26,864 nt of DNA from positions 1 through 26,864 of the forward strand of contig JABVXV010000554.1 in NCBI GenBank assembly GCA_013365325.1, read 5' to 3'. Below the pieces are notes generated by a model. The model saw only the letters and a list, made by a program, of their open reading frames with translations. It was not told the origin of the DNA and did no database searches. Source of the stretch: Dipetalonema caudispina (taxonomy: Eukaryota; Nematoda; Chromadorea; Rhabditida; Onchocercidae). Below are positions 10,871 through 22,067 of this stretch, in pieces. A program made the position numbers and the translations under genes. Numbering within the stretch: position 1 is the first letter of the stretch; every line of letters starts with the position of its first letter.

Positions 10871-12048
10871 ATGTTACGATTTTTGCTTGCAATTTTTCTT
10901 ATCCTATCATCAGCTCATGGATATCGAGTTGAACGTATGGTGCAGTCCACAGCTATCCGTGGTAAATTTATTTGCGGTCAAAAACCAGCGATTGGTGTTC
11001 GGGTAAAACTATTCGAACAAGATCAAAGTCTTCTAAATAGTTATACCCAACCAATTATAACTGATGGATATATGCTAGGTAATTATTTTACAATAACTTA
11101 TTTCAGATTCATATTAAAATTAAATTTGGAATAAGTTAAAAAATCATTCAAAAATTTTGCAATTTTTTCTAAATTTCTACTTTTTTTTATACAGCACTAT
11201 GGTAGAGGTTCTTCGTGCACAGTGCTACGGTTGTGGTCCTACAGTATTTGGTAAAACAGAGTTAATTAAATTTTGTTCTTTTAAATTTTAGCAATAAATC
11301 ATGATGATGTTTTGAATGAAACATACACGGATCAAGATGGAGAATTCTTCCTGCACGGTACTACGGTAGAAGTTAATCAAATTGAACCAATCTTAAAAGT
11401 GTATCACAAATGTCTTCATAATGGAATGGTTAGTGCTATTATTTACAGCAAAAAGAAAAAAAAGCAAAAGTGAGAATTATTATCAGATACCTGTAATTAA
11501 CGATAAAATATTTACAATTTAATTAATCAAAAATCAGATAACTAATTAATTGTGGAATATTTCTGTTGCAATTAACATTAGCGAGAGGAATTCACTTTAT
11601 AGCTTGGACTACGAAAAATTCATTTCGTGATTCCACAACATTTCACAAATTATGGTACCCAGGCTGAACGAGTTTTAAACTTGGGTGTTTTTAATTTGGA
11701 AGCAATACTGCCTGTAAGTATGCTTTAATTAAAATTTCAAATGAATTTTAATAAGTTATGTTTACTAAATTGTTATTTTTTCCAATGTTTTCTTTTTTTT
11801 CATTGCTCCATGAATGATTTCATTGTATTAATCATTCTTTGAATATCTTAAACATTATTCTCGTAATGCTATCACTTAGGAATAAAATTAAATTATCAAA
11901 AATTTAAGAATTCGACTAATCAGTCATTTTTATTGAAAAATATTAGTTAACCAAGTGATAGCTTAAATATTGCAACAATTTAGATTGGAAATTTTTCTAA
12001 TTGAAAGGTAAATTTCAGGATGAACAATACGAGAGTTATGTATTATGA
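10871..12048 (+). CDS. Transthyretin-like (TTL) family secreted protein, copy 1
   Basis: Four exons: 10871-11078, 11292-11428, 11603-11713 and 12019-12048, joined in phases 1, 0, 0 to 161 residues. A signal peptide MLRFLLAIFLILSSAHG is followed by the TTL pattern: IRGKFICGQKPAIGVRVKLF, then TDQDGEFFLHGTT, LKVYHKC, RKIHFVIPQHF and LNLGVFNLEAIL, all in family order and at about family length. TTL proteins are abundant secreted or excreted proteins of nematodes with a beta-sandwich like transthyretin; a few act as bridging or signalling molecules, but most have no known ligand. The start at 10871 was chosen over the in-frame ATG at 10838 because a pyrimidine-rich TTTAAG acceptor, suitable for spliced-leader addition, lies directly before it. 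The short last exon (DEQYESYVL) lacks the cysteine usually found near the C-terminus, leaving only two cysteines in the mature protein. It is the most canonical of the three copies. Confidence 0.92.
11195..11250 (+). other. GC-rich island in TTL copy 1 intron 1, exon-like
   Basis: A 56-base stretch of nearly 50% GC sits in an AT-rich intron. It is flanked by an ATACAG acceptor and a GTAAAA donor, like an exon, but 56 bases would break the frame between two phase-1 junctions. It contains CACTATGGTAGAGGTT, close to TACTACGGTAGAAGTT in exon 2, and a second looser copy, CTACGGTTGTGG. It may be a partial duplicate of exon 2, a poison exon or chance. Confidence 0.35.
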
Positions 12049-12093
12049 TGATGCAACATATTACATTGATTTGATTGTTATTTCGAATTAATT

Positions 12094-12099
12094 AATAAA
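12094..12099 (+). terminator. Polyadenylation signal of TTL copy 1
   Basis: AATAAA 46 bases after the stop codon, a normal distance for a short nematode 3'UTR. The 12100-12624 gap to the next TTL gene is T-rich (T runs at about 12257-12272 and 12479-12493) and carries no gene; the Phe-rich open frame at 12186-12500 is compositional. Confidence 0.65.
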
Positions 12100-12624
12100 G
12101 CGTAGTTTGACTATTTCCATAAAAAAATTACAGCAAAACTTCCATTTTTTAAATAAAGTTCATTTTATCACTTTTTCTATTTATATTGTTTACTATCAAT
12201 CATTATGAAAATTTTTTCTTTCATTCAATGCTTAAATTTTTATTGCAGAATTTCATTTTTTTTTTTTTTTTTCAAACAAATCATGGCAATTTTTTCTTGG
12301 TTGCATATTTATCATTCATTGTTAATTTCTATCATATTTTAAATTTACTACAGATATTAAATTTATACCAATTATTGCTTTTCATATTTTATTCACCATG
12401 GTTTTCGACCAATATTTATTATATCATAAAATTTATTTATGATTATTTTTTGCTTTTTTCTTGTTATTTCCAAAATCTTTTTTTTTTTTTTTTGCAATAA
12501 CTTTTATTTCATATAGCAAAGTTTTTCGTTTTTTGCAGTTTTAAATATGAGCAATGAAGTAATTAATGATTGAACAAAATTTGCAAAATGTTAATGGTAC
12601 TTTTTCAGACTTTTTAGGGGAATA

Positions 12625-14550
12625 ATGTTGCATGTGTTACTGTTATTCTTGATATTTGCAAATCATCAATTGATAGAAAGTCGAAAGCAATCGGTACAAA
12701 TACGAGGAATTTTTCGATGTGGTGAAGAAATTCCTCATAATGCAACAATTGAATTATGGGATGAAGATCAACCATTGCTAAATTTTATTCATCAATTTTT
12801 CATTCAAAAAAAGAGTAAAAAAATTTTCTAATTAAAAAGGAAATAAAATTTAAAATGCACTTCAGCGTATCATTATGACATAGTAATATAATTGTACTGT
12901 TTACCAAATGTGAATGGTTTTCTTTTTTTCATCATTGAATGATTTATTAATTAATTAAATCCAATAATCAACGCAATTTAATTTAATAATTAGTTAGTAT
13001 TTAACAGTAGTAAAATTTTTTCAAAAAATATGTTTTATACAATTATATTATTTCAATTGCAACAAAACTGTAACAAATTATTACAGCTAAATTTTTCTAT
13101 TGCTCGAAATTTTTTGCATAACTATGTAATCAATTTTGATTTAACAGAAAATTTAATTGAAATGAAATAACAAATTGACTTGAAAATTGGAAAGAGAAAT
13201 ATGGTAAATTTTTTTTCTGACCATATTTTTCTATTTTTATATTTCATATTTTCATTGAATATGGCAATTTTAAGGTAAAGATCCTGATGATAAACTTTCT
13301 ACAACACATCCAGATATTAATGGTACTTTCGAAATTAATGCTACTCATGAGGAATTTACTAAATTAAGTTTATATATGGTAGTATATCATCAATGTGAAC
13401 ATTTGATGCATTACAAATATAATAATTTTAAGGATAGAATGGTTAGATATTGTTTTATTTTTCACAAATTAATAATGGAAATTATTTCATGGATTTCTTT
13501 TTCTATTAATTAATAAGCTGTCATTTACCATTTAATTATTCTATTTATTTGGATAAGCTATCACTTAATGTAGTGATTTCAAATGATTCATATAGTTATT
13601 AGTTGTTGTCATTTAATTGTTTCGGATTCATTTTTCAATCATATTGAAGAAACTGTTATGCATTAGAAAGCATCCGAAAATGTTAGAAATATAATTTGTA
13701 ATATATACTCACTTAATTACTTATTAATTGTAAAATCCAATAAATTTTAAATAAGAAATGATCATAATAATATCATACTATTTTATCTTTTTTTTCTATT
13801 TTTTTTTTTTTTGCAGTTTCAAAGATGGAGACGATTTATATTTCGCATCCCTGAAAAATACGTAAACGATGGTGACAAAGCTGTAGAAGTTTTCGATTTG
13901 GGTACTTGGAATCTACAATTTGAATTCGTGGTAATTTGTGTATTTCAATTCTGATATTTTTCAATAGCCCCCTATGCTAAAATTTTTAATTTGAATTCAA
14001 TTTTTGAAACACTCCATTAGTTAAGTGAATTACACAAATTTTACCTGAATTTCACTCATTATTATAAGATTTCGCTCCTCTTCATGATATGGCACATTCA
14101 AGTTAAGCTAAAATGGTGGCAATAAATTAATTAGGTAAAATTAAGATGTTATATTAGAAGCAATCGAATGTTTGATCAATAGTTGGATTAAATAAATGAT
14201 TAATCTCTGATATTTTCACATTACATTTATGCTACTATGAAAAAAAAAAGATGAAGAAAAATTTTCAGATAATTAAAAATGTAATAATTACGAAATACCA
14301 AAATAAAAACTTTCACTCCCATAAAATTTTATTATATTTACTGTTGGTCAATTTAATTTGCAAATGTGAAAAAATTTTAAATTGACCATATTATTATAAC
14401 AGATAACAAATATCATAAAATTATTTGCAGCACGAAGAATTAATTATAAGTTGTGGTGTAACTGATTTTCAACAATGTCCATCCAAGTTTCCACAATACT
14501 CACCGTATTTGCAACTTTTGTGGAAGAATTCTAATCTTGGGCATTGGTAA
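12625..14550 (+). CDS. Transthyretin-like family secreted protein, copy 2 (extended C-terminus)
   Basis: Four exons: 12625-12814, 13275-13441, 13817-13930 and 14431-14550, phases 1, 0, 0, giving 196 residues. A signal peptide MLHVLLLFLIFANHQLIES leads into VQIRGIFRCGEEIPHNATIE and LWDEDQPLL, then NGTFEINAT, MVVYHQC, RRFIFRIPEKYV and FDLGTWNLQFEF. The order and intron positions match TTL copies 1 and 3. A CTTTTTCAG acceptor 16 bases before the ATG suits trans-splicing. NAT and NGT sequons are present. After the last family strand the protein continues for about 39 residues (HEELIISCGVTDFQQCPSK...), with two more cysteines, ending at a TAA directly before an AATAAA. The segment between the first two motifs has drifted far from usual TTLs. 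Probably secreted; ligand unknown. The TTL assignment is firm and the tail is read directly from the exon. Confidence 0.88.
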
Positions 14551-14551
14551 T

Positions 14552-14557
14552 AATAAA
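14552..14557 (+). terminator. Polyadenylation signal of TTL copy 2
   Basis: AATAAA one base after the stop codon, unusually close. It may be used, or a later signal may be. Confidence 0.4.
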
Positions 14558-16152
14558 TGAGTGTTAAGCTACGAAATGCATAAATTTGAAATAGCGTTGA
14601 AATTTTTTTTTGTCTAGTATTTAAGTGTTTAAGTGAAAAAATAATAATAATTATTATTTTTTATCATTATTGTTTGATATTTGTGTTAAAATTAAGCAAC
14701 CAAAGTATAGTACTGAAATATTACACTAAATTTTTTGCTAATAATAACAACTGGAAGGTTTATATTCATTTTTTTTTTCCTTTATTTTGCAAATAATATT
14801 CAAGAGAGTTCAATTTTGTTGTATAAAATTGAAATTGAATTGCTAAAATGCTGTATGTTCGAAATAGGTATTCAATAACAGTAATTAGTTAAAGTTATAC
14901 ATATTATTGTTGTTAAATTAAACGATTGTTAAACGACTGTAATATTGGAAAGATGAAATTTTAGCATTATATTTTACAGATCAATTTTAATGAGTAAAAT
15001 TAGAATCAAATTGCTGAAATGCTATGTATTCAAAATCGGAATTCAATTATAGCAATTAATTAAAATCACATATGTCATTGTGATGTTACTTAAACTATAG
15101 ATTAATATTAGGTATTAAAATTAATAGTATAACATAATTTCATCAAATCAGATATAATTATATTAAAAAGGAAAATTTGTTTAAGCATATTTGCTTATTT
15201 AATTCATTTTTTACATAGCGAATAATCTTCAATTTATTTGAATCTTTCAGCTCATTTCTAATTTTGCTTCATATTACTTGCAGTATGGATTAGTAATTTT
15301 AAATGTTTACACTAATTTTCGAAATATTTTATAATACCAAAATCTTTCATTTTTCCTGATTGTTAACGCTGAATGAATTAATATGAATATGAAATTGGAT
15401 AATTAAACAATAATAATAATTTTGAGATTACGTAAAATTAGAATAATATATTTCAGTAATGTAGCAAAAAAAAAAAAGGAAATGAAAATTTATTACTAAA
15501 CTAGTAGAACATTTACTAGTAGTCTAGATTTTCAGTTTTAATTAGCAATAATTATTAATAATTTGCTAGTAATTTTTGTATCTTTCGAACAGTTTTGGTT
15601 TATTTTGTACTAAATGAATAAAGAATGGGAATGAAATTAAAATATATTATTAATTGAAATGTGTCATAAATATGTGTTAAATTATTGAATGTATTATATT
15701 GCAAAATTATTATTTTATATTTCAGTAGTATGATATTGTTAATTTTATCAAACTGTTGATAGCAATATTTGTTGTCAACTTTATTAATCTCATTTCTTTA
15801 CATTTTTCATTCTATCAAACTATTCGAACATTTATTAGTTGCTTGATTATCAATTATATAACATATATACATATAAGTATAACATATAATTAACTGTTAT
15901 TAATTATTGTTTCAGTTAATTACAGTTACCGTATTAATATTACCATATAGTTTAAATATTCCTACTATGCAGTACGAGTAATAATATTAGCTCTAGATTA
16001 ATTCTTATTGCTTGATTAAGGTATTTAAATTATTTGTTATAATATTTAAATATGTAATTTTAATAGTTTAAATTAGTATACTTAATAATTTCATTTTTTT
16101 TTTTTTTTTTTTTTTTTTGCAACTTAAATAATTAATCGGATCTATTTTAGCA
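14558..16152. other. Intergenic region between TTL copies 2 and 3
   Basis: About 1.6 kb of AT-rich DNA with no reading frame of interest. It holds the ~171-bp tandem duplication at about 14815-15160 and a 25-base T tract (16094-16118) just before the third TTL gene. Confidence 0.6.
14815..15160. repeat. Degenerate ~171-bp tandem duplication
   Basis: TTGCTAAAATGCTGTATGTT at 14840 recurs as TTGCTGAAATGCTATGTATT at 15011, and the resemblance continues through TATTCAATAACAGTAATTAG versus AATTCAATTATAGCAATTAA and on to TTACTTAAACTA. The spacing is about 171 bases. The copies have diverged, so the duplication is old. Outer limits are approximate. Confidence 0.6.
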
Positions 16153-17628
16153 ATGAATGCCATTGCATTGTCTATCTTATTAGTTTTAATTAGCAATATT
16201 AATGGTTTTATAAAGCGTAATCAATCATTTGAAATTCATGGACGATTTATCTGCGGTCATAAACCGTTGCATCGTGCTGCAATTGAATTATGGGAAGATA
16301 ATCGATCATTGTTAAAATCGATTATATATGTTTTAATGCAAAAAAGAGGTAATACAATAATTTGTTTACTTTTAATGTAATGTCATAACATATAGCTTAC
16401 TTTTAATGAACTAGTAAAATTGCTACTACAATTATTATTGTAATACAAAAGGAAAAAGAAAAGTGATAGTTTTAAGGGAAATCTCAAATATTATTTGCTT
16501 ACATTGTTCATATTACATTATATCTTGTACCTTCTGATGAAATAATCATTACTAATTATTACCACAATTAATTATGAAGGACCAAATGATGCATATCTTG
16601 CACGAACGAATACAAATGAACATGGTGAGTTTACAATTAATGGAACTTATCAAAGTGAAAATACGGCGAATCCATACATTTATGTATATCATCGATGTGA
16701 TGCTGATCAATTACCTATTAGTAAATCTCGACCAACGGTATGAAAATTTCGTATTTTTTTATCAAAAATATATCCCTTTGTTTTCTTTTTTTCTAAATTA
16801 AAGCAACAATTATTGCGTGTATGAGCGAAATATTGAGGAAATTTCGCAATTTGTACAAAATTCAAAAATTAAATTCATACTTTTTAACGCTTATAAAATG
16901 TTTAAAAATGTAAAACAGTTGCTAAAATTTTTAGTAAATTTTACATTTAGTTTAAATTATGGCGTACATTTGTAATCAAAGTACCAGGAAAATATGTAAA
17001 TATTGGGAATCGAGCTTTACAAATATTTGATTTGGGAATATATAATTTGCAATTTCAGTTCGCAGTATGTTTTTTTTTTCTTTTATTAAACAGATAAATT
17101 TATAATGAGGTTACAAAAAATTGTATGTATGGTTATTTCTTTCAGCAATTTCGTTGAAAGCAGACAATTTTAAGTAATATATAACATTCTGATCAAAATT
17201 ATTAAATTTCAGGTGTACTTATAGGTCAAATATTATAAATTCAATCTGGTGATGTAACAATTTTTCAAAATTGTCAATTGTTACTTCCTTTTACTTTTCT
17301 TGCATTTCGGTTCAAATTTAATCAAAATTATTTAAATATTGCAAAGAACATTTTGTGATTTCTTTTTTTTTTAGCTTTAATTGCATTTTCATTCTTTCAA
17401 ATCAGAGATGAATGTGATAAATTTTCAGCAATTTTCAACTATTAGTTGATATCATTGCAATGAATTTATTAAATGAAAATTAAATTTGAATAGTAAAATT
17501 AATTTTAGGATGAAATCTTATTGGAGAATTGCAACATGCGCAATGAATTGTATTATAGACGATGTGCATACAGCATTCCATCACCATTTCTATCTCGATT
17601 TACACATTCCGCATTTTACATACATTGA
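16153..17628 (+). CDS. Transthyretin-like family secreted protein, copy 3 (extended C-terminus)
   Basis: Four exons: 16153-16348, 16580-16737, 16951-17064 and 17509-17628, phases 1, 0, 0, giving 195 residues. It is the closest relative of copy 2: exons 3 and 4 have identical lengths in both (114 and 120 bases). A signal peptide MNAIALSILLVLISNINGF precedes FEIHGRFICGHKPLHRAAIE, LWEDNRSLL, NEHGEFTINGT, IYVYHRC, WRTFVIKVPGKYV and FDLGIYNLQFQF. The last exon adds DEILLENCNMRNELYYRRC and about 20 more residues, again with two cysteines. A CTATTTTAG acceptor lies two bases before the ATG. The exon 2 acceptor (TTATGAAG) lacks a pyrimidine tract and is the weakest junction, but it is the one that keeps the frame. 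Secretion and the TTL fold are expected; the role is unknown. No AATAAA was found close to the stop. Confidence 0.88.
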
Positions 17629-18970
17629 TTTAATGATTTAAGTAATTTCCATTGTTTTAAAATGAATTATTATTTCTCAGAAAATACAATTTGAACTAAA
17701 ATTTACACCTCTTTTTACCTTCCCTTTCACTAAACAACAAAGTTATTTCTAAAAAATTTGAAAAAAAAGTGGAAATTCCATAAAACATTTTAGTATTGAA
17801 ATTAATTGTTTTTAGTTAATTTTCTGATTCAATTCTATCAAAATCATACATAATGCTTGTTAATTGATAAGCTTTTATTGATATTTTACTTCATAATTAC
17901 TAATAATACTTGTTATTTAATACCGTCTTCCTTTATTTTACAAAATTCACTAAAATATTTTGGAAATATTAATAAAATATATTATTATCACAGAATTTGC
18001 AAATGAAGTAGTAGCATTACAAAAACGTAAATGTATTACATAGAGTATTTAAAAAAAGAAACAAGAAATAACTAAGCATATGGGATAATTTTGTAAATTA
18101 TGAAATTAAAATTAAAGCTAGAATTAAGCATCCATTCATGCAAAAATTAGTGATATCATATCACTGATAACTGATTATAATCCTACCATCGTAACATATC
18201 CGTTTAACTGTAAACAATCATCCAACAAATACTAAACGAACTTAATAGATGAATTATATTGTCGTATTTAATTTCTAATTAGTTGAATTGAACCAATTAA
18301 AAGTATTCCGTAGTAAACCTTTAATAAAATCACTAAATGAAATTAATTTGGATGAAATGTCGTAAAAATGTACTAAATTGCTGAGCTTTTCGAAATTAGC
18401 GAAATTTTTAGGAACTGATTTTTTTTCTATCCGTTCATTTTTTTTTTTTCTTTTGTATTTTCGTTTCAATCCTTTCATTTTAGAAAAATTTTCATTTCCA
18501 TTACTAGCATTTTGCAATTATTCTTTTCGATACAGCAATGTAAATGAATAAAATAAAAAGATATGAAATTATCATATTTAAGTTCATATCAATAAATGTC
18601 TTGTAAATGATGTATTATTTAATTAGAGATATGTTAAATTTTACTACATTAGATGGTTTTATTTGCAAGATAAAATAGAAATGAAATTGTCATAAAATAA
18701 TAAAATTATTTCCAACAGTAGAGGATTTTGATAATTTTTTAGGTTAGGTTTGATAAATGTTTGCAATCTGTGACGCCCACTTATATCATTTCATACTTTT
18801 TTCTTTTGAAATTAAAAAAAAAAGCGCTTGAAATCAGTGATTTTAACAGAATAAGCTTTGACAGTCATACTCAAATGTTTTATTCCATTGTAATCATATC
18901 TGCTTACTGATTATTTTTAAGTTATCATTGTTTCACAAACTTTTATAAACTATTATTTTAGTTGAATTTG

Positions 18971-19135
18971 ATGTCTAAAAAAATTTCATCAATTCTTGGC
19001 TCATTTAATAATTTAACATTTTCAAATATTGCTAAATACATGAATGAAAAATTTATCGAACTATTGAAAGGTAATATATTACTTCAATTCCTTGAAGTTA
19101 TTTTTTTTTGCAATGAGTTTAATTTTCATTGTTGA
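18971..19135 (+). CDS. Candidate small ORF or orphan exon
   Basis: An ATG ten bases after a TTATTTTAG acceptor opens a frame of 54 residues beginning MSKKISSILGSFNNLTFSN and continuing IAKYMNEKFIELLKG. At that glycine codon a GTAATA could act as donor (exon 18971-19070), so this may be a first exon whose partners I could not find. The peptide looks more protein-like than the surrounding AT-rich frames, with a plausible helix, but matches no family I know. Low confidence. Confidence 0.22.
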   Translation: MSKKISSILGSFNNLTFSNIAKYMNEKFIELLKGNILLQFLEVIFFCNEFNFHC

Positions 19136-19540
19136 TTAATAATCTGTGATATTATTTATTTTTCGTATAATAAACATTTCATCATCAATAAACAAAAATA
19201 TTTTATTAATTTTCATTATTAATTCAATATTTTACGTCTTACTTATCTAATTTGATCTATCCAATATGTTTCCATGAAAAATATTAGCATCAGTTAGTTG
19301 TAGTATGTCGATTATAACAACATTTCAAATGTGGAAATTCAACGCTAAATGTTGATAAATGACAATTTATTTTATTTTTATTTTCTTGTTAACGTTTAAA
19401 AATTCATTACTTAGTTATTCAATTTTTTTGTCCGAATTAAGTTTACTACATAAAATGAACCATTTTACATCCTGAAAGACGTTAAGTTATCGTATTAATT
19501 GAGAAATATAACATTAAATATGATACCGAACATAAATGAT

Positions 19541-19700
19541 AAAAATTACGTGAAATTTAAAATATAAATTGACGTATAATGAGATGACGTGTGGAATATA
19601 TTTACAATAATTATAGATATAATATAAAAAGTAGCATTACGTGAAATTTAAAAATATAAATTGACGTAGAGCGATGATGACGTATGAAACGTACCACAAA
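19541..19700. repeat. ~91-bp tandem duplication
   Basis: TTACGTGAAATTTAAAATAT followed by AAATTGACGTA starts at 19546 and recurs from 19637 with one inserted A. The following bases (GATGACGT..., then ATATATTTACAA) also match. The copies are nearly identical over the first 30 bases, so this duplication is younger than the one at 14815. Confidence 0.7.
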
Positions 19701-19990
19701 TATATTTACAACTTTCTAACCACTGATCCCTAAAGTTTCGGTTCCAATCAAAATTTAATTCAATGATGGCCCGAACGGTATTCAACGGTTGGATGCTAGT
19801 TGTCTTCATTGTTGATTGGTTGATTAATTAAAGAATTCATTAAGGTTAATCTGTTTAGTTGATGATCTCTGTTTACTTTGCTATCTATTAATATTTTACT
19901 CATTTAATATTTTGCAGTACTTCTCGTAGGATATTTACTGAAATTTCAGGTACACTTTTCAATTGATATATTGTACTTTTCTGGGACAGT

Positions 19991-21238
19991 ATGGTGGTAA
20001 GTATTATGATGGATTTATGTTTTACAATTTAACTCGTCTGTTTTATGGGATATTATTGATTTTTTTTTTTATCATTGTCGAAAAGAAGAATTTACTTTAA
20101 TCCGTTTAGTGAAATTTTCTTCCACTCGTTGTTGTAACTGAAAGATTTATCCGTTAACAAACAGTAAATGTGCTAATTTTAATAGTTTGAAAGAGCAGAA
20201 ATGTTTCTGAATTTAAGAATGTTTCGGTTGATTAAAGATTAATATTTTGATAATTTAAAATTTCTCTACAGCTCATTTTCCTTTTCAGCTACCGCTGTCA
20301 CTTTTGCGCACAGCGCAGAATCATCCGATGTTAGTTGAATTGAAAAATGGTGAAACCTATAATGGACATTTGGTTGCATGCGATGCATGGATGAATATCC
20401 ATTTAAGGGATGCTATTTGTACATCACGTGTAAGTTACTTCTTTTATACGTCATCAGATGCTGCTGTTGCGTAGGATTTGGTTGATCAATAAAATTCATT
20501 CTCTTCATTTTGCTGATTTTGTTTCATTTTGTCTGGATCAAACCAGGCATGTTCTATACAATAAGATTAAGCTCTTTTTAAACTGTATAATTATATGCAT
20601 CCTACGATGCTCTGCACATCTGTCTTCTGGAAAACTGAGATGAAATGCCATTTTCTTCAGAGATATATTTGTCATAAGTTTATTGAACTGAAGCTGCAAA
20701 GTTGTTAAAAGTTGTGAAATTGTAGACTAATGATAAAGAGAATGTGAGATAATTTCAATTAGTTTAACATTTTGTTTCCTCTTCTCTGATTCTATTAGAT
20801 TCTTGTTGGAATCTTGTTAACTGGGGATTTTATTTTTTTAGGATGGTGATCGCTTCCTAAAAATGCAAGAGGTATATGTACGAGGTTCAACAATCAAATA
20901 TTTGCGGATTCCGGACGATGTAGTAGAATTGGTGAAGGAAGAGGTAAGTAATGTTTTCCATTCGTTACTCTTTTGAAAGTTCCTGTTTTATTTCATTTTC
21001 AGAGTTCGATCTTCACCTCTTCTGCTTTGATTATGAACTAATAGCAAGTGAAAAGTTCTGGTTTCAGGTTAAGGAAGTACGTAGACAGCAAAAGGACCAA
21101 CAGCGCGCCAAGCGTAATTTGCAGGGAGTTCGAGGTGGCGGACAACAAGGTCGAGGAGGAGCTTCTAATGCCCGTGGCACTGGACGTGGTGGTGGTGGTC
21201 AGCATGGATGGAATCGAGAAAAATCAGCAGTCCAGTAA
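19991..21238 (+). CDS. lsm-4: U6 snRNA-associated Sm-like protein LSm4
   Basis: Four exons: 19991-19996 (only Met-Val), 20289-20429, 20842-20943 and 21068-21238, giving 139 residues. LSm4 is one subunit of the LSm2-8 ring that binds the U6 snRNA 3' end in the nucleus and of the LSm1-7 ring that promotes mRNA decapping in the cytoplasm. The Sm1 motif is clear ([18 protein letters not shown], then [20 protein letters not shown]), followed by [20 protein letters not shown] and the Sm2 motif [12 protein letters not shown]. The last exon encodes a charged linker ([16 protein letters not shown]) and an Arg/Gly-rich tail ([17 protein letters not shown]) typical of LSm4 and a possible target for arginine methylation. 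The two-codon first exon is supported by a perfect GTAAGT donor and by in-phase joining to the conserved LPLSLL. Acceptor-like sites at about 19949 and 19990 could receive a spliced leader. Confidence 0.97.
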
Positions 21239-21338
21239 AACTATTTATACATGAATTTTTTTTCTTGTTTATGTTGAAATTGCGAAGAATTATTGGCATT
21301 TCGGAAGTCTTTGATGTCTTCGGCAAATTCTATTTTAA

Positions 21339-21344
21339 AATAAA
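21339..21344 (+). terminator. Polyadenylation signal of lsm-4
   Basis: AATAAA 100 bases after the stop codon. The remaining stretch to the next gene (21345-22067) has T-rich patches and no convincing gene; the open frame at 21345-21530 begins inside the likely 3' end region. Confidence 0.65.
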
Positions 21345-22067
21345 ATGCCACTGATGTCGGATGCACAATGTTCTGAACGGAATTCTTCACTATTTCATTT
21401 TTTTGTTTTAAAATGGTTGTATGATGATGTTCAAATAAATGCTTCTCAGGCTTTGTTGTTCGAAAATTTGACTACTTTGCACGGATTATTATCCGATAGA
21501 AACTGTTATTGCTTTTTGCTATTTTTCTAAACGGTATTACAATTTTTTGTAATATTTCTGCTCAGGTTTGCTTAGTTTTCTTTTTTTTTTTTCTTTTTCT
21601 TTTTTTACCGAAGTAACTACTTTTAATGTTTTCTTAACCAGAGATTAGATGCGAGTATACATGTATAGATTTTGTGAAAAAAAGAAAAAAAACGATGTAA
21701 TTTCAAGCTAGTCGTCATACCAATGGATTTTTTGACTTCTTGGTATTTACAGAACGAATAACATTCAACGATAGTTCTCCTATAGCATTTTTTTACGCTA
21801 AAGGCTTCAATTAATGCGTGAAGTAGAAGCAAAACAGTAACTGAGGTAATGAAACTAATGTTGAATCAGATTTAATTTCAGTAATCTATATATGCAAGTT
21901 TAAATAATATGTGCGGATGGGAATCGTTTTCGTTGATACTTTATCTCAAGTACACTTTGCCAAGAGTACTAAGCTTATTGTTACTGTATATCCTATATTT
22001 GTTCGCAATTGCAGCTTAATGCTTAATATATGTTTGATTAGAGTGAATGCTTGTATTTGAAGCTAAA

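Larger units (their letters stand above)
17629..19990. other. Intergenic region between the TTL cluster and LSm4
   Basis: About 2.4 kb, AT-rich. It contains one exon-like open frame near 18971 and a ~91-bp tandem duplication near 19541-19700. The Lys-rich minus-strand open frame at 18275-18517 overlaps T runs and shows no family. Nothing else was recognised. Confidence 0.55.

Noticed and set aside
12186..12500. Phe-rich hydrophobic open frame that looks like a membrane protein
   Set aside because: T-rich intergenic sequence between TTL genes; composition alone explains the hydrophobicity.
21345..21530. 61-codon open frame after lsm-4
   Set aside because: Starts beside the lsm-4 polyadenylation signal and has no splice or family support.
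21239..22067. lsm-4 and the phosphatase as a classic operon
   Set aside because: They share a strand, but the gap of about 830 bases is much wider than usual nematode operon spacing and no diagnostic spliced-leader 2 signal can be read from sequence alone.
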